From assembly GCF_002099195.1 (NCBI RefSeq), contig NZ_NBYX01000008.1:1-64000 (forward strand): a DNA stretch of 64,000 nucleotides, in the 5' to 3' direction. Below are positions 9,069 through 18,253 of the stretch, in pieces; the first letter of the stretch is position 1, and the number at the start of each line of letters is the position of its first letter. The position numbers and the translations under genes were made by a program. This stretch comes from Burkholderia puraquae (GTDB taxonomy: Bacteria > Pseudomonadota > Gammaproteobacteria > Burkholderiales > Burkholderiaceae). The notes under the pieces were generated by a model. The model ran no database searches and was not told the DNA's origin. It saw only the letters and a program-made list of their open reading frames with translations.

Positions 9069-9953
9069 ATGCTCGCGCCCCTTGCGACCGTGGCGGCCCC
9101 CGCCGCCCAGCCGGCCCCGGCGACCGCGCTGACCGTGCAGGCGCTCGCGTACCGGCGCGTCGCGCCGTCGCGCGACGGCGCGGCCGTGCCGCTCGACGAC
9201 ACGGCCCGCGCGATCGGCACGCTCGCGTGTGCCGAACGCGAGCGGCTGTGCGGCGCGGTCGGCGCGGACGACTACGTGGTCAGCTCGACGATCCTGTCGA
9301 TGCTGCTGATGAACGATTCGCCGCAGCATCGCGTGTTCGCGCAGGCACTCGCCGGCGCGAACGACTACACGCCCGACTGGATGACCTGCTCGTACGAATG
9401 CGCGGGCTGGGGCTACGTGCTGCGCCGCACGCTGGCAACCGCGGCCGAAACCGGGCCGCGCACGCTGCTACTGCAAATCGTCGACATCGACGTGCACGGC
9501 TTTACGTACTGGCACGGCAACCCCGCCTGGGGGCGTTCGGGCTTCGGCGTGTGCACGCTGCTCATCGACGTCGGCCGCGAAGCGTCACCATCAGCACCAT
9601 CGGTGCTCGCGGACGCCGCGCCGCCGGCCAGCGCGGTCGTGCGGCTGGGCCGCGACATCCGCACCTTCTGCGCCGCCCGCCCCGGCGTTCACGCGGCGCT
9701 GCCGTTCTTTCCGGCGACGTCGCGCCGCGCGCTGCTCGCGTCCGTCGGCAAGACGCCGCTGCTGCCGGACGGCCACGGGCTGTTCGGTCATGCGTTCGGC
9801 AGCGATCCGTGGCTGTCGGTGCTGCTGGCACATCGCGACGGCGACACGCCGCGCCGCGCGGCCGTCTGCTCGCTCGCGCTGAACGGCTACTACGCGGTCG
9901 CCGATGTCGCATTCGCGCCGGACGCGACCTTCTCTCTCGACGGCGAGGCGTGA
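9069..9953 (+). CDS. KAS III-like protein (thiolase fold), with catalytic Cys
   Basis: 294 residues, not annotatable by a single strong motif, but the layout follows ketoacyl-ACP synthase III. TCSYECAGWGYVLRRTLATA near residues 107-125 aligns with the active-site segment of KAS III (ACAGFxYAL), placing Cys at about residue 111. FGVCTLLIDVG corresponds to the central fGDGAaAvll strand. A late LLPDGHGLFGHAFGSDPW and a closing Gly/Ala-rich strand resemble the C-terminal half. It is shorter than typical KAS III (about 320-340). One of three thiolase-fold proteins here; condensation or acyl transfer on the ACP is inferred. Confidence 0.55.
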   Translation: MLAPLATVAAPAAQPAPATALTVQALAYRRVAPSRDGAAVPLDDTARAIGTLACAERERLCGAVGADDYVVSSTILSMLLMNDSPQHRVFAQALAGANDYTPDWMTCSYECAGWGYVLRRTLATAAETGPRTLLLQIVDIDVHGFTYWHGNPAWGRSGFGVCTLLIDVGREASPSAPSVLADAAPPASAVVRLGRDIRTFCAARPGVHAALPFFPATSRRALLASVGKTPLLPDGHGLFGHAFGSDPWLSVLLAHRDGDTPRRAAVCSLALNGYYAVADVAFAPDATFSLDGEA

Positions 9954-9954
9954 C

Positions 9955-10578
9955 ATGGTGCGACCCGTTCACTTCACCTACCGGATCGAGCGCGATGCGC
10001 GGCAGCCGCTCGCGATCGCCGCGAGCGCGTACCGGATGCCGCTCGACACGCCGGCCGACTACGCGCGCGCCGCGCTCGCGGAAGCGGCCGGCGATGCGTA
10101 CGACGCCGGCGATGCATGCGGCGGCGAGCGCCGCGTGCTGCTCGACCACGTCCAGTACTTCGCATTCCTCGCGGAAATCACTGCTCGAATCCGCGACACC
10201 GTGCATCCCGACGTACGCGTGTTCATCGAAGTCTGCGCGCCGTACTTCGGTGCGCTGCCGGCCGAACTGCTCGCGCCGCACGTGCTGCTCGGCGTGCACC
10301 TGTACGACGAAGCATTGCGCGATGCCGCGCGCGGCGCGCCCGTCGTGTGGATCGGCGACCGGATCCTGCGCGATGCGGAGTTCGCCGGCGACAACCGCGT
10401 GTGCTGCGCGATCTGGCCCGCGCGGCTCGCCGATGCCTTCGACGCGCAGCTGCGCGGCGCGTGGCCGTCGTTTGCGATCCGCCTCGAGCCGCACCCGGCC
10501 ACACCGCGCGGCGCGGCCGCGACGCTTACCGATTCCGCCCATCATTCCGGCGCCGCCGCGCGGCCGGGGAGACCCTGA
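9955..10578 (+). CDS. hypothetical protein between KAS III-like and diiron genes
   Basis: 207 residues from ATG 9955, one base after the preceding stop. No signal peptide or membrane segment is seen and I do not recognise a family. It has a hydrophobic core around residues 80-150 (for example APHVLLGVHLYDEAL and GAPVVWIGDRIL) and a low-complexity Ala/Pro/Arg tail. Codon use matches its neighbours and it is locked into the operon by 1-base gaps on both sides, so it is a real gene and probably a pathway protein that works with the adjacent KAS III-like or diiron enzymes. Confidence 0.7.
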   Translation: MVRPVHFTYRIERDARQPLAIAASAYRMPLDTPADYARAALAEAAGDAYDAGDACGGERRVLLDHVQYFAFLAEITARIRDTVHPDVRVFIEVCAPYFGALPAELLAPHVLLGVHLYDEALRDAARGAPVVWIGDRILRDAEFAGDNRVCCAIWPARLADAFDAQLRGAWPSFAIRLEPHPATPRGAAATLTDSAHHSGAAARPGRP

Positions 10579-10579
10579 A

Positions 10580-11563
10580 ATGACTGACACGCTCACCGTT
10601 ATGCAGGACACGGCCGACATCCGCTGGTCGATGCCCGTCGACGCACTGATGTCGAACGACTACGCGCTGCGCGAAGAGGCGCTGAACCGGCTGTACGAAA
10701 AGGCGAAGGCCGCACAGTGGGACGTCGCGACCGACGTCGACTGGAGCCACGACCTCGATCCGGCGAACCCGCTCGGCATGCCCGACCCGACGCTGCTGAT
10801 CTACGGCACCGAACTGTGGGGCAAGCTGTCCGACGCCGACAAGCGCGAGGTGCGCCATCACGCGCAGGGCTGGCTGCTCTCGCAGATCCTGCACGGCGAG
10901 CAGGCCGCGCTGATCTGCGCGTCGAAGCTCGCATCGGCCGAGGACGGCCTGAGCGCGCGGCTGTGCGCGGCCGCGCAGATGATGGACGAAGCACGCCACG
11001 TCGAGGCCTACGCGAAGCTCGTCAACGAAAAGCTCGACGTCAGCTACCCGATGAGCCGCTCGCTGAAGGGGCTGCTGCACGACACGATCACGAGCAGCGC
11101 GCTCGACATGACGAACCTCGGGATGCAGGTGCTCGTCGAGGGCATCGCGCTGTCGATCTTCCAGAGCGTCGTCGCGTACAGCACCGATCCGTTCATCAAG
11201 GACCTGTTCGCGCGGATCCAGCGCGACGAAGCGCGCCACTTCGCCGTCGGCCGGATCACGCTGTGCCGCGTGTACGCGGAGATGAGTGCGCACGAGCTGC
11301 GCGAGCGCGAGCAGTTCGTCTGCGAAGGCGCGGCCGTGCTGTACGAGCACCTGTGCGCGGACGACATCTGGGAACCGATGGGGCTGTCGAAGCGCGAATG
11401 CAGCGCGATGGTGCGCGAGTCGCCAGTGTCGAGCTCGATCCGCCGCTCGATCTTCCGGCGCCTGGTGCCGACGATCCGCGAGATGGGCCTGCTCACGCCG
11501 ACCGTGCAGGCAACCTTCGAAAAACTCGACGTCCTCGACTACGCGGCAATGCCGCTCAACTGA
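10580..11563 (+). CDS. ferritin-like diiron oxygenase
   Basis: 327 residues. Metal ligands expected for a four-helix diiron carboxylate enzyme are present: Glu in GEQAAL (about residue 107), DEARHVEAY (136-140), a Glu near 187 and DEARHFAVGR (216-220). The repeated DEARH pattern is that of ferritin-like oxygenases and N-oxygenases such as the AurF group, and of R2-like proteins. It is a second diiron enzyme in the cluster besides the partial one at the left edge. Possible roles are amine N-oxidation, hydroxylation or C-C cleavage of the intermediate; sequence alone does not choose. It sits 1 base after the preceding stop and 3 bases before the next start. Confidence 0.82.
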   Translation: MTDTLTVMQDTADIRWSMPVDALMSNDYALREEALNRLYEKAKAAQWDVATDVDWSHDLDPANPLGMPDPTLLIYGTELWGKLSDADKREVRHHAQGWLLSQILHGEQAALICASKLASAEDGLSARLCAAAQMMDEARHVEAYAKLVNEKLDVSYPMSRSLKGLLHDTITSSALDMTNLGMQVLVEGIALSIFQSVVAYSTDPFIKDLFARIQRDEARHFAVGRITLCRVYAEMSAHELREREQFVCEGAAVLYEHLCADDIWEPMGLSKRECSAMVRESPVSSSIRRSIFRRLVPTIREMGLLTPTVQATFEKLDVLDYAAMPLN

Positions 11564-11566
11564 ACC

Positions 11567-12550
11567 ATGACGACGAACGCCTCCCAAGCATCACGCGATT
11601 TCTGGATCGGCATCGACGCGGTGGCCTACGAGTTGCCCGGCCTGCCCGTCGATATCGAGGCCTGGGCCGCCGAGCGCGACTACCCGGCGCAGCGGGCCGC
11701 AGCGATCGCGCAGTCCGGCAGCCGCTATTTCCACATGGCGCTCGACACGAGCGAGACCGAACTCGCGATCGCGGCGGCCGGCCGCCTGCTCGACACGGCG
11801 CGCGTGCATCCGTCCGACATCGGCGCGATCGTGCACGTGCACACGCAGCAGTTCAGCGTGCCGCCCGCACCGCGCAGCCTGCCGCACGAACTGGCCGCGC
11901 AGCTCGGCATCGAGCCGCTGTGGCTCGGCTCGGTCGCGCAGCTGAACTGCGTGTCGGTCGCGGCCGGCATCGAGACGGTGCGCGCGCTGATGCGCCGCTA
12001 TCCGCAGCTCGACGCGGCGCTCGTCGTGTCGTCCGACCGCGTGTACGGCGAGGATTACCGGATGCGGCAGATGACGGGCGTGCAGTGCGACGGCGCAGCC
12101 GCAATGCTGATCGCACGCAACAGCACGAAGAACCGGCTCGGCGGCATCGCGATCGAGACGCATGCGAAATGGCATCGCGGCTCGGATACCGTCGCGGCCA
12201 ACGAAGCCGACCTGATCATGATGGAGTGGCCGTACACGCGCAAGGCGATCGACGCAGCGGTCGCGCTCGAACCGCACGCGCTCGACGCGTACGAGCTCGT
12301 GCTGCCGCACAACGCCGACCTGCCCGGCTGGAACGCGCTGTGCCGCGCGATGCGCGTGTCGGCCGAGCGGCTCTATGCGGAAAACATCCATGCGCGCGGC
12401 CACGCGTGCTGTTCGGATTTTCCGATCAACCTGGCCGACGTCGGGCTCGACGCGGTCGCGCGCGGGCAGCGCGTGCTCGGCGTGATGCAGTCGAACTGCG
12501 GGGCGTATGCAGCCGCCACGCTCCATCCGGTGGGCCGCCATGACGCCTGA
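11567..12550 (+). CDS. 3-oxoacyl-ACP synthase III family protein
   Basis: 327 residues of thiolase fold. VAQLNCVSVAAGIETV places the catalytic Cys at about residue 128; GVQCDGAAAMLI matches the GDGAaA strand; LPHNADLPGW provides the active-site His region, and a late GHACCSDFPINL follows the family's Asn segment. A single-enzyme Claisen condensation or acyl transfer using the ACP-bound chain or an acyl-CoA is expected. Its last 11 bases overlap the start of the decarboxylase gene, so the two are translationally coupled. Which substrates it joins is unknown. Confidence 0.82.
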   Translation: MTTNASQASRDFWIGIDAVAYELPGLPVDIEAWAAERDYPAQRAAAIAQSGSRYFHMALDTSETELAIAAAGRLLDTARVHPSDIGAIVHVHTQQFSVPPAPRSLPHELAAQLGIEPLWLGSVAQLNCVSVAAGIETVRALMRRYPQLDAALVVSSDRVYGEDYRMRQMTGVQCDGAAAMLIARNSTKNRLGGIAIETHAKWHRGSDTVAANEADLIMMEWPYTRKAIDAAVALEPHALDAYELVLPHNADLPGWNALCRAMRVSAERLYAENIHARGHACCSDFPINLADVGLDAVARGQRVLGVMQSNCGAYAAATLHPVGRHDA

Positions 12551-13715
12551 GCGCCCGCTTCCGCCCGCCGGCGACCACGCGTGGATCGCCGACCTGCGCA
12601 CGCCGTGCTACGTGTACGAACCGGAAGTCGCGATCGCGCGCTACCGGTCGTTGAAGGCGCGGCTCGGCACGCGGCTGATCGTGTCGCTGAAGGCGAACCC
12701 GAACCAGGACATGCTCGCGCGCTGCGCGCACGCGTACGAGGACGGCGTCGAACTTGCGAGCCGCGGCGAACTCGACGCGGTGATCGGCCGGATCAAGACG
12801 CCGCGCTACCTGAACAACCCGTCGATGGACGAGATGTTCATGCGGGCCGGGCTCGCGTCGCGCTGCCATTTCGTGCTCGACAACCCGGACGCGGTCGCGC
12901 GCTTCGTGCCGCTGGCGCGCGAAGCGGCGGCCGGCGGCAGCACACCGGGCGCCGTCCTGCTGCGCGTGAATGCCGGCGCGCTGGCCGGCGACGATGCGCG
13001 CTCGCTGTGGCACGACCACTTCGGGATGACGCCGAACGAGGCGCACGACGCGGTGCGCACGCTCGCCGCCGCCGGCTTGGCCGTAGCCGGACTGCACGTG
13101 TTCTCCGGCCCGCATTCGTTCATCCGCCAGGACGCGACACAACCCGACACGCTCGTGCTGCCCGAACGGCTCGCGGCGCTGGCCCGCGATCTCGCGCCCG
13201 CCAACGGCGCCCCGCTCGCGTCGCTGAGCCTCGGCGGCGGCTTTGCCGACGATCACCCGGGCGACGCCGCGTTCGGGCGCTATGCCACAGCGCTCGCGCC
13301 GCTGGCCGGCCAGTACTCGCTCGCACATGAATCCGGCCGCGCGATCTTCGCCGATGCGGGCGTGTTCGCGACGCGCGTCGTCGCGGTCAAGGCGTGGCAG
13401 GACCGCACGATCGCCGTCTGCGACGGCGGGCTGTCGCACGCGTTCCTGCTCGCGCAGACCGAATCGGTGATGCGCCGGCTGGCCGCGCCGTCGCTCGTGC
13501 GCCGCACGGCAGCGCCGCCGGTGCGCGGCGTGCCGACGATCTATGTCGGCAGTACGTGCAGCCGCGCGGACGTGATCGGCCGCGACGACACGGGCGCACC
13601 GCCGCAGGTCGGCGACATCGCGGTGTTCGCGCGCTGCGGCGCGTATCACCGCACGTACTCGATGGCACATTTCCTGTCCCACGAAGCCGCGCACGTGTAC
13701 GTGCGGCCCGCCTAG
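12540..13715 (+). CDS. type III PLP-dependent decarboxylase (Orn/Lys/DAP decarboxylase family)
   Basis: 391 residues of the alanine racemase-fold decarboxylases. Motifs in order: SLKANPNQDML with the PLP lysine, ELASRGELD, HVFSGPHSF (the HxGSQ position), LSLGGGF, HESGRAIFADAG (the EPGR phosphate-binding position), STCSRADVIG with the substrate-binding Cys and Asp, and GAYHRTYSMAHF with the Tyr that contacts PLP. It would decarboxylate an amino acid or amino-acid adduct; members placed in biosynthetic clusters often act on carrier- or condensation-derived adducts. Start ATG 12540 lies inside the upstream KAS III-like gene. The exact substrate is not evident. Confidence 0.88.
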   Translation: MTPERPLPPAGDHAWIADLRTPCYVYEPEVAIARYRSLKARLGTRLIVSLKANPNQDMLARCAHAYEDGVELASRGELDAVIGRIKTPRYLNNPSMDEMFMRAGLASRCHFVLDNPDAVARFVPLAREAAAGGSTPGAVLLRVNAGALAGDDARSLWHDHFGMTPNEAHDAVRTLAAAGLAVAGLHVFSGPHSFIRQDATQPDTLVLPERLAALARDLAPANGAPLASLSLGGGFADDHPGDAAFGRYATALAPLAGQYSLAHESGRAIFADAGVFATRVVAVKAWQDRTIAVCDGGLSHAFLLAQTESVMRRLAAPSLVRRTAAPPVRGVPTIYVGSTCSRADVIGRDDTGAPPQVGDIAVFARCGAYHRTYSMAHFLSHEAAHVYVRPA

Positions 13716-13739
13716 ACCAACCAGAGAGAGGAGCCGATC

Positions 13740-15314
13740 ATGAACGCACTGATCAGCGTCGCCGACCTGCTCGAACACGGCGCCGCGCGCTGGCCGCAAC
13801 ATCCCGCGTATGCCGACGGCGGCAGCACGATGACTTACGAACAGCTCGCGCGCGCGGTCCGGCGCGCCGCCGCCGCACTCGCATCGCGCGGCGTGCGGCC
13901 CGGCGAGCGCATCGCCATCTACGCGCCGAAACGCATCGAAACCGTGGTTGCGATGCTCGCGGCCAACGCGCTTGGCGCGATCTTCGTGCCGGTCAATCCG
14001 CAGTTGAAGGAAGCGCAGATCGAACATATCGTCGCCGACAGCGGCGCGGCACTGTTCATGACCGGCGCGCAGCGGTTGAAGCGCCTGCCTGCGCTCGCCG
14101 CGCTCGTCGGCGCTCGCGCGATGCTGATCGAGGAACTGGCCGAGGCGATCAACGCGCCCGGCACCGACGCACCGGCACCGGCCCCCGCCGGCCGGCCGGT
14201 GGACGACGATCCCGCCGCCCTGCTCTACACGTCGGGCTCGACCGGCAAGCCGAAAGGCGTGGTCGTGTCGCACCGCAACCTGGTGTCGGGCGCCTTCAGT
14301 GTCGCCGCGTACCAGGGGCTGGCCGATGACGACGTCGTGCTCGGCGTGCTGCCGCTCAGCTTCGACGCGGGCCTCAGCCAGCTCACGACCGCGCTGGCGT
14401 CCGGCGCGTGCTACGCGCCGCTCGACTTCCTGCAGCCCGCCGAAGTGCCGCGCCATTGCGACGCGTTCGGCGTGACGTCGATCACCGGCGTGCCGCCGTT
14501 GTGGATGCAGCTCGCGCCCGCCGGCTGGAGCGATACGGCGCGCACGCGGATCCGCCGCTTCGCGAACACGGGCGGCCATCTGGCGACGCCGCTGCTGCAC
14601 CGCCTGCAGGCGCTGTTCACGAACGCGTCGCCTTACCTGATGTACGGGCTTACCGAAGCGTTCCGTTCGACGTACCTGCCGCCGGCCGACGCGGCGCTGC
14701 GCCCGACGTCGATCGGCAAGGCCGTGCCGAACGCCGACATCCTCGTGCTGCGCGCGGACGGCAGCGAATGCGCGGCCGACGAGCCGGGCGAACTCGTGCA
14801 TCGCGGCGCGTTCGTCACGCTCGGCTACTGGAACCGGCCCGAGCTGACCGCGCAGCGCTTTCGGCCGCTGCCGCGCCGGCACGGCGAGATCCCGCGCCCC
14901 GACGTCGCCGTGTGGTCCGGCGACATCGTGCGGCGCGACGCGGACGGCTACCTGTATTTCGTCGCGCGCGGCGACGACATGATCAAGACGTCCGGCTATC
15001 GCGTCAGCCCGACCGAGGTCGAGGACGTGCTGTTCGCGCTGCCCCACATCCGCGAGGCGGCGGTGTTCGGCGTGCCGCATGCAGCGCTCGGCGAGGCGAT
15101 CGCCGCGTGCGTCGTATCGACGCTCGACGCCGACGCGTGCCGCGCCGACATCGCGCGCGCCTGCCGCGACGCGCTGCCCACCTACATGAGCCCGCTCGTC
15201 GTCGAGCCGCTGCCGGCGCTGCCGCGCAACCCGAACGGCAAGATCGACCGCCCCGCGCTGAAAAACCAGTATCGCGACGCGTTCGCGCGCACGAACGAGG
15301 AGACCGCCGCATGA
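13740..15314 (+). CDS. AMP-dependent acyl/amino acid ligase
   Basis: 524 residues of the adenylating superfamily. The P-loop-like motif LLYTSGSTGKPKGVVVSHRNL, MYGLTEAFRSTYLPP, SGDIVRRDADGYLYF, the hinge RGDDMIKTSGYRVSPTEVED and a C-terminal PNGKIDRPAL with the catalytic Lys are all present. The order of motifs fits acyl-CoA/acyl-ACP synthetases and stand-alone adenylation domains. It follows an AGAGAGAGGAG ribosome binding site. As the second ligase of the cluster it may activate the carboxylate partner, for example an amino acid, for joining to the fatty chain; that role is inferred. It overlaps the next gene by ATGA. Confidence 0.88.
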   Translation: MNALISVADLLEHGAARWPQHPAYADGGSTMTYEQLARAVRRAAAALASRGVRPGERIAIYAPKRIETVVAMLAANALGAIFVPVNPQLKEAQIEHIVADSGAALFMTGAQRLKRLPALAALVGARAMLIEELAEAINAPGTDAPAPAPAGRPVDDDPAALLYTSGSTGKPKGVVVSHRNLVSGAFSVAAYQGLADDDVVLGVLPLSFDAGLSQLTTALASGACYAPLDFLQPAEVPRHCDAFGVTSITGVPPLWMQLAPAGWSDTARTRIRRFANTGGHLATPLLHRLQALFTNASPYLMYGLTEAFRSTYLPPADAALRPTSIGKAVPNADILVLRADGSECAADEPGELVHRGAFVTLGYWNRPELTAQRFRPLPRRHGEIPRPDVAVWSGDIVRRDADGYLYFVARGDDMIKTSGYRVSPTEVEDVLFALPHIREAAVFGVPHAALGEAIAACVVSTLDADACRADIARACRDALPTYMSPLVVEPLPALPRNPNGKIDRPALKNQYRDAFARTNEETAA

Positions 15315-16402
15315 CCCTGTCGACGCTCGATGAAACCTGCCTCGGCGCGCGCCGCGTCGCCGAGCCCGGCACGCTGGCCCTGTCCGGCGGCGTCGTGGTG
15401 CTGCCGCCCGCCGTCGTGTTCAGCGCGATCCAGGCACAGGAACGCCACCCCGGCTACCGGCACCTGCTGCTGCCACAGGCGCGCTTCGCGCGGCCGCGCG
15501 GCATGGGTGCGCTGACGCCCGACGAAGGCACGCGCCTCGCGCCGGGCGGCCGGCCCACGCTACGGGTCGCGCCGCCCGGGCGCAGCCTCGCCGATCTCGC
15601 CGCCGATGCGGCCCTCGACCTGCGCGACCAGCTCGGCTCCGGGCAGCTGGCCCGCACGACCCACGTGATCGTCGCGAGCTGCGCGCTCAACGAAGGCATC
15701 GGCGACTCGGTCGTCGGCCGCATGCAATACGAGCTCGGCCTGCAGCGCGTGACGCCGTTCGCGCTCGGCCAGAACGGCTCGCTCGGCTGGTATTCGGCGC
15801 TGATGCTGCTCGACGGGCTGCTCGACGAAGGCGACCAGGCGCTCGTGATTCTCAGCGACAAGTGGCTCTACCCGTTCTTCCGCCAGTTCGGCGACCTGGT
15901 CGGCTACGGCGACGCGGCCGCCGCGCTGCTCGTGTCGCGCGCGGGCCAGGCGCCCGAACCGGCCGACTGGGGCGGCGTGCGGTCCGTCGCGGTCGAATTC
16001 GGGCCGTCGATCGCCGATCCGTGGGCCGACGCACCGGGCGCACTGCGCGACACGCTCGCGCCGATAGCCGCGCGCGCGATCCGCCGCGCGCTCGACATGG
16101 CGAACCTGCGCGCAAACCAGATCGACTGGTGTGTGCCGCCCGGCTTCGATCCCGGCTTCGCCGCGCGCGTGACCGACGCCGCATCGATCCCGGTCGGCGC
16201 ACGAATCCAGCACGACGGGTCGGGCCACCTGTCGTCGGCCGAATCCGCGGCCGCGCTGATCCGTCTCGCCGGCGCGCTCGACGAAGGCGAACGCCGCACG
16301 GTGCTCGTGTGGGATGCGGCACTGCATGGCGCGGCGGCGGCGGCCGTCGTCGACCTCGCCGGCGGCCTCGATGCCGCGCTCGATATCGAAGGAGACGCGT
16401 GA
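15311..16402 (+). CDS. KAS III-like protein with Ser replacing the catalytic Cys
   Basis: 363 residues from ATG 15311. The thiolase-fold landmarks are present: THVIVASCALNEGIGDS, the active-site loop LGQNGSLGWYSALMLL, YGDAAAALLVSRAG (central GDGA strand) and a C-terminal HDGSGHLSSAESAAALI. In the active-site loop the position that holds Cys in KAS III (ACAGFxYAL) is Ser, at about residue 157. So it is unlikely to be an ordinary ketosynthase; it may be a Ser-type acyltransferase or the non-catalytic partner of the KAS III proteins at 9069 or 11567, as in heterodimers such as PqsB/PqsC. Stop overlaps the next start. Confidence 0.72.
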   Translation: MTLSTLDETCLGARRVAEPGTLALSGGVVVLPPAVVFSAIQAQERHPGYRHLLLPQARFARPRGMGALTPDEGTRLAPGGRPTLRVAPPGRSLADLAADAALDLRDQLGSGQLARTTHVIVASCALNEGIGDSVVGRMQYELGLQRVTPFALGQNGSLGWYSALMLLDGLLDEGDQALVILSDKWLYPFFRQFGDLVGYGDAAAALLVSRAGQAPEPADWGGVRSVAVEFGPSIADPWADAPGALRDTLAPIAARAIRRALDMANLRANQIDWCVPPGFDPGFAARVTDAASIPVGARIQHDGSGHLSSAESAAALIRLAGALDEGERRTVLVWDAALHGAAAAAVVDLAGGLDAALDIEGDA

Positions 16403-18252
16403 TGAGCGCCTACAAGGTGAGCCTGCGCGAATTGCGCTTCTTTTTGTGGGAACTGTTCGAAGCCGACCAGCGGTTCCTGACGGAACACAGCCCGTACGGT
16501 ACGCACGACCGCGCGTCGATCGACGCGCTGCTCGAACGCGCACGCGACTTCGCACTCGAGCTCGGCCGCAGCTACCAGCAGGCGGACGTCGAGGGCTGCA
16601 CGCTGCTCGACGACGGCCAGGTGCGCATTCCATCGCATTTCCACGCGCTGTGGGCGCGGTTTCGCGACGAATGGTCGAACACGCTGTTCGGCACCGCGCA
16701 CGGGCTGCCGCCGATCGTCACGCAGATGATCTACGAGATGTTCATGGGCGCGAACCCGTCGTTCATGACGTACGGCGGCTTCACGCGCCCCGCGATCAAG
16801 CTGCTGCAGATGCACGGCACGCCGCACCAGAAGGCGCTGATCGCGCCGCTCGAGGCGTACCGCTGGGACGCATGTTTCTGCGCGACCGAGCCGCAGGCCG
16901 GCACCGACCTCACCGCAGTCGCGCTGCGCGCGACGCCGCTCGAACGCGACATCTACGCGATCGACGGCGAGAAGGTCTACATCTCGGCCGGCATGCACGA
17001 GCTGACCGAGAACACGCTGTATTTCGTGCTCGGCCGCATCGACACCGCATCGCCCGACTCGTTCTCGCTGTCGTGCCTCGTCGTGCCGCGCTTCTGGCCG
17101 GACGAGGAAACCGGCGAGTTGCAGCCGAACCATGTCGACTGCATCGGCCTGCCGCGCAAGATGGGGCTCAAGGGCTGCGCGAACACGCACCTCGTGTTCG
17201 GCGCGAACGGCACGACCAGAGGCTGGCTGCTCGGCGGCCGGCGCAACGTCGGCCTGCTGCAGCTGATGCCGCTGATGAACCAGGCGCGGATGAGCACCGG
17301 GATGTTCGGCGTCGGCGTCGCGTCGAGCGCGTACCTGCATGCGGTCGAGTATGCAGGCCGCCGGCTGCAGGGCCGGCCGATCGAGCGCGCGTCGAACACC
17401 CACGCCGCGCGCGTCGCGATCGTCGAGCACGCGGACGTGCAGCGCATGCTGGTCGACATGAAGAGCCGCGTCGACGGCTGCCGCGGCCTGCTCGGCAAGC
17501 TCGCCGCGACCGCCACGCGCGCGGCGATGCTCGAAGCCGCGCCCGACGCCGACCCGGCCGAGATCGAGCGTCACCGCAAGCTGCAACTGCTGCTGACGCC
17601 GATCTGCAAGGCGTTCATCTCCGACCAGGCGTGGCGGATCTGCGAAACCGCGATCCAGGTGCACGGCGGGCTCGGCTATACCGATGCGAGCCCCGTCGAG
17701 CAGAACGCGCGCGACGTGAAGATCCTGTCGATCTGGGAAGGCACGAACTACATCCAGGCGCAGGACCTCGTGCGCGACAAGCTCGGCTTCGGCCGCCATT
17801 CGCGGCTGATCCAGTACTACCGCGACGAACTCGACGTGTTTCTCGCGCGCCAGCATCACACAGGCACGCATGCGGAGCTGCGCCCGCTGTTCGATGCGCT
17901 GCGCGCGGGTGCCGACCGGATCGCCGCCGCGCTCGACGACATCGCGCGCGACGTGCAGGACGGGCACACGCACCGCAGCAGCCAGTTCTACACGCGCTTT
18001 CTCGAGATGTTCGGCATCGTCACGTCGGCGTGGGTATTGCTCGAATCGGCGGCGATCGCCGCGCGCCGACTCGACGCGCCGGACACCGCCGATACGCCGG
18101 CCGAACTGGCGTTCTATCGCGGCAAGCTGAAAAGCGCGCGCTACTACTTCGCGAACGTGCTGCCCGTCGTCGACCAGCACGCGGCCGTGATCGCCGCGAT
18201 GGCGCACGCGGCAATCAGCGTCAGCAGCGAAGAACTCGCGCAGGTGGAATGA
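16402..18252 (+). CDS. afcE: acyl-CoA dehydrogenase (AfcE-like)
   Basis: 616 residues, the long FadE5-type architecture with an extra C-terminal helical domain. Key segments: CFCATEPQAGTDLTAVALR (flavin/substrate motif), KMGLKGCANTHLVF, HGGLGYTDASPVEQNARDVK and IWEGTNYIQAQDLV, where the Glu is the expected catalytic base. It would make an alpha-beta double bond in an acyl thioester. Counting from here, the next seven genes (citrate synthase-like, methyltransferase, TauD-type, ABC ATPase, permease, membrane protein, FAD oxidase) reproduce the order I recall for B. cenocepacia BCAS0208 to BCAS0201, where BCAS0208 is afcE. The symbol rests on that remembered synteny. Confidence 0.85.
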   Translation: MSAYKVSLRELRFFLWELFEADQRFLTEHSPYGTHDRASIDALLERARDFALELGRSYQQADVEGCTLLDDGQVRIPSHFHALWARFRDEWSNTLFGTAHGLPPIVTQMIYEMFMGANPSFMTYGGFTRPAIKLLQMHGTPHQKALIAPLEAYRWDACFCATEPQAGTDLTAVALRATPLERDIYAIDGEKVYISAGMHELTENTLYFVLGRIDTASPDSFSLSCLVVPRFWPDEETGELQPNHVDCIGLPRKMGLKGCANTHLVFGANGTTRGWLLGGRRNVGLLQLMPLMNQARMSTGMFGVGVASSAYLHAVEYAGRRLQGRPIERASNTHAARVAIVEHADVQRMLVDMKSRVDGCRGLLGKLAATATRAAMLEAAPDADPAEIERHRKLQLLLTPICKAFISDQAWRICETAIQVHGGLGYTDASPVEQNARDVKILSIWEGTNYIQAQDLVRDKLGFGRHSRLIQYYRDELDVFLARQHHTGTHAELRPLFDALRAGADRIAAALDDIARDVQDGHTHRSSQFYTRFLEMFGIVTSAWVLLESAAIAARRLDAPDTADTPAELAFYRGKLKSARYYFANVLPVVDQHAAVIAAMAHAAISVSSEELAQVE

Positions 18253-18253
18253 C

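Noticed and set aside
9069..9953. CRISPR, tRNA or rRNA features
   Set aside because: None found anywhere in the window; no regular repeat-spacer pattern or RNA gene consensus was seen, and this region is coding.
12426..15080. 884-residue minus-strand open frame
   Set aside because: Spans the decarboxylase and ligase genes in antisense, is Arg/His-rich and has no domain motif.
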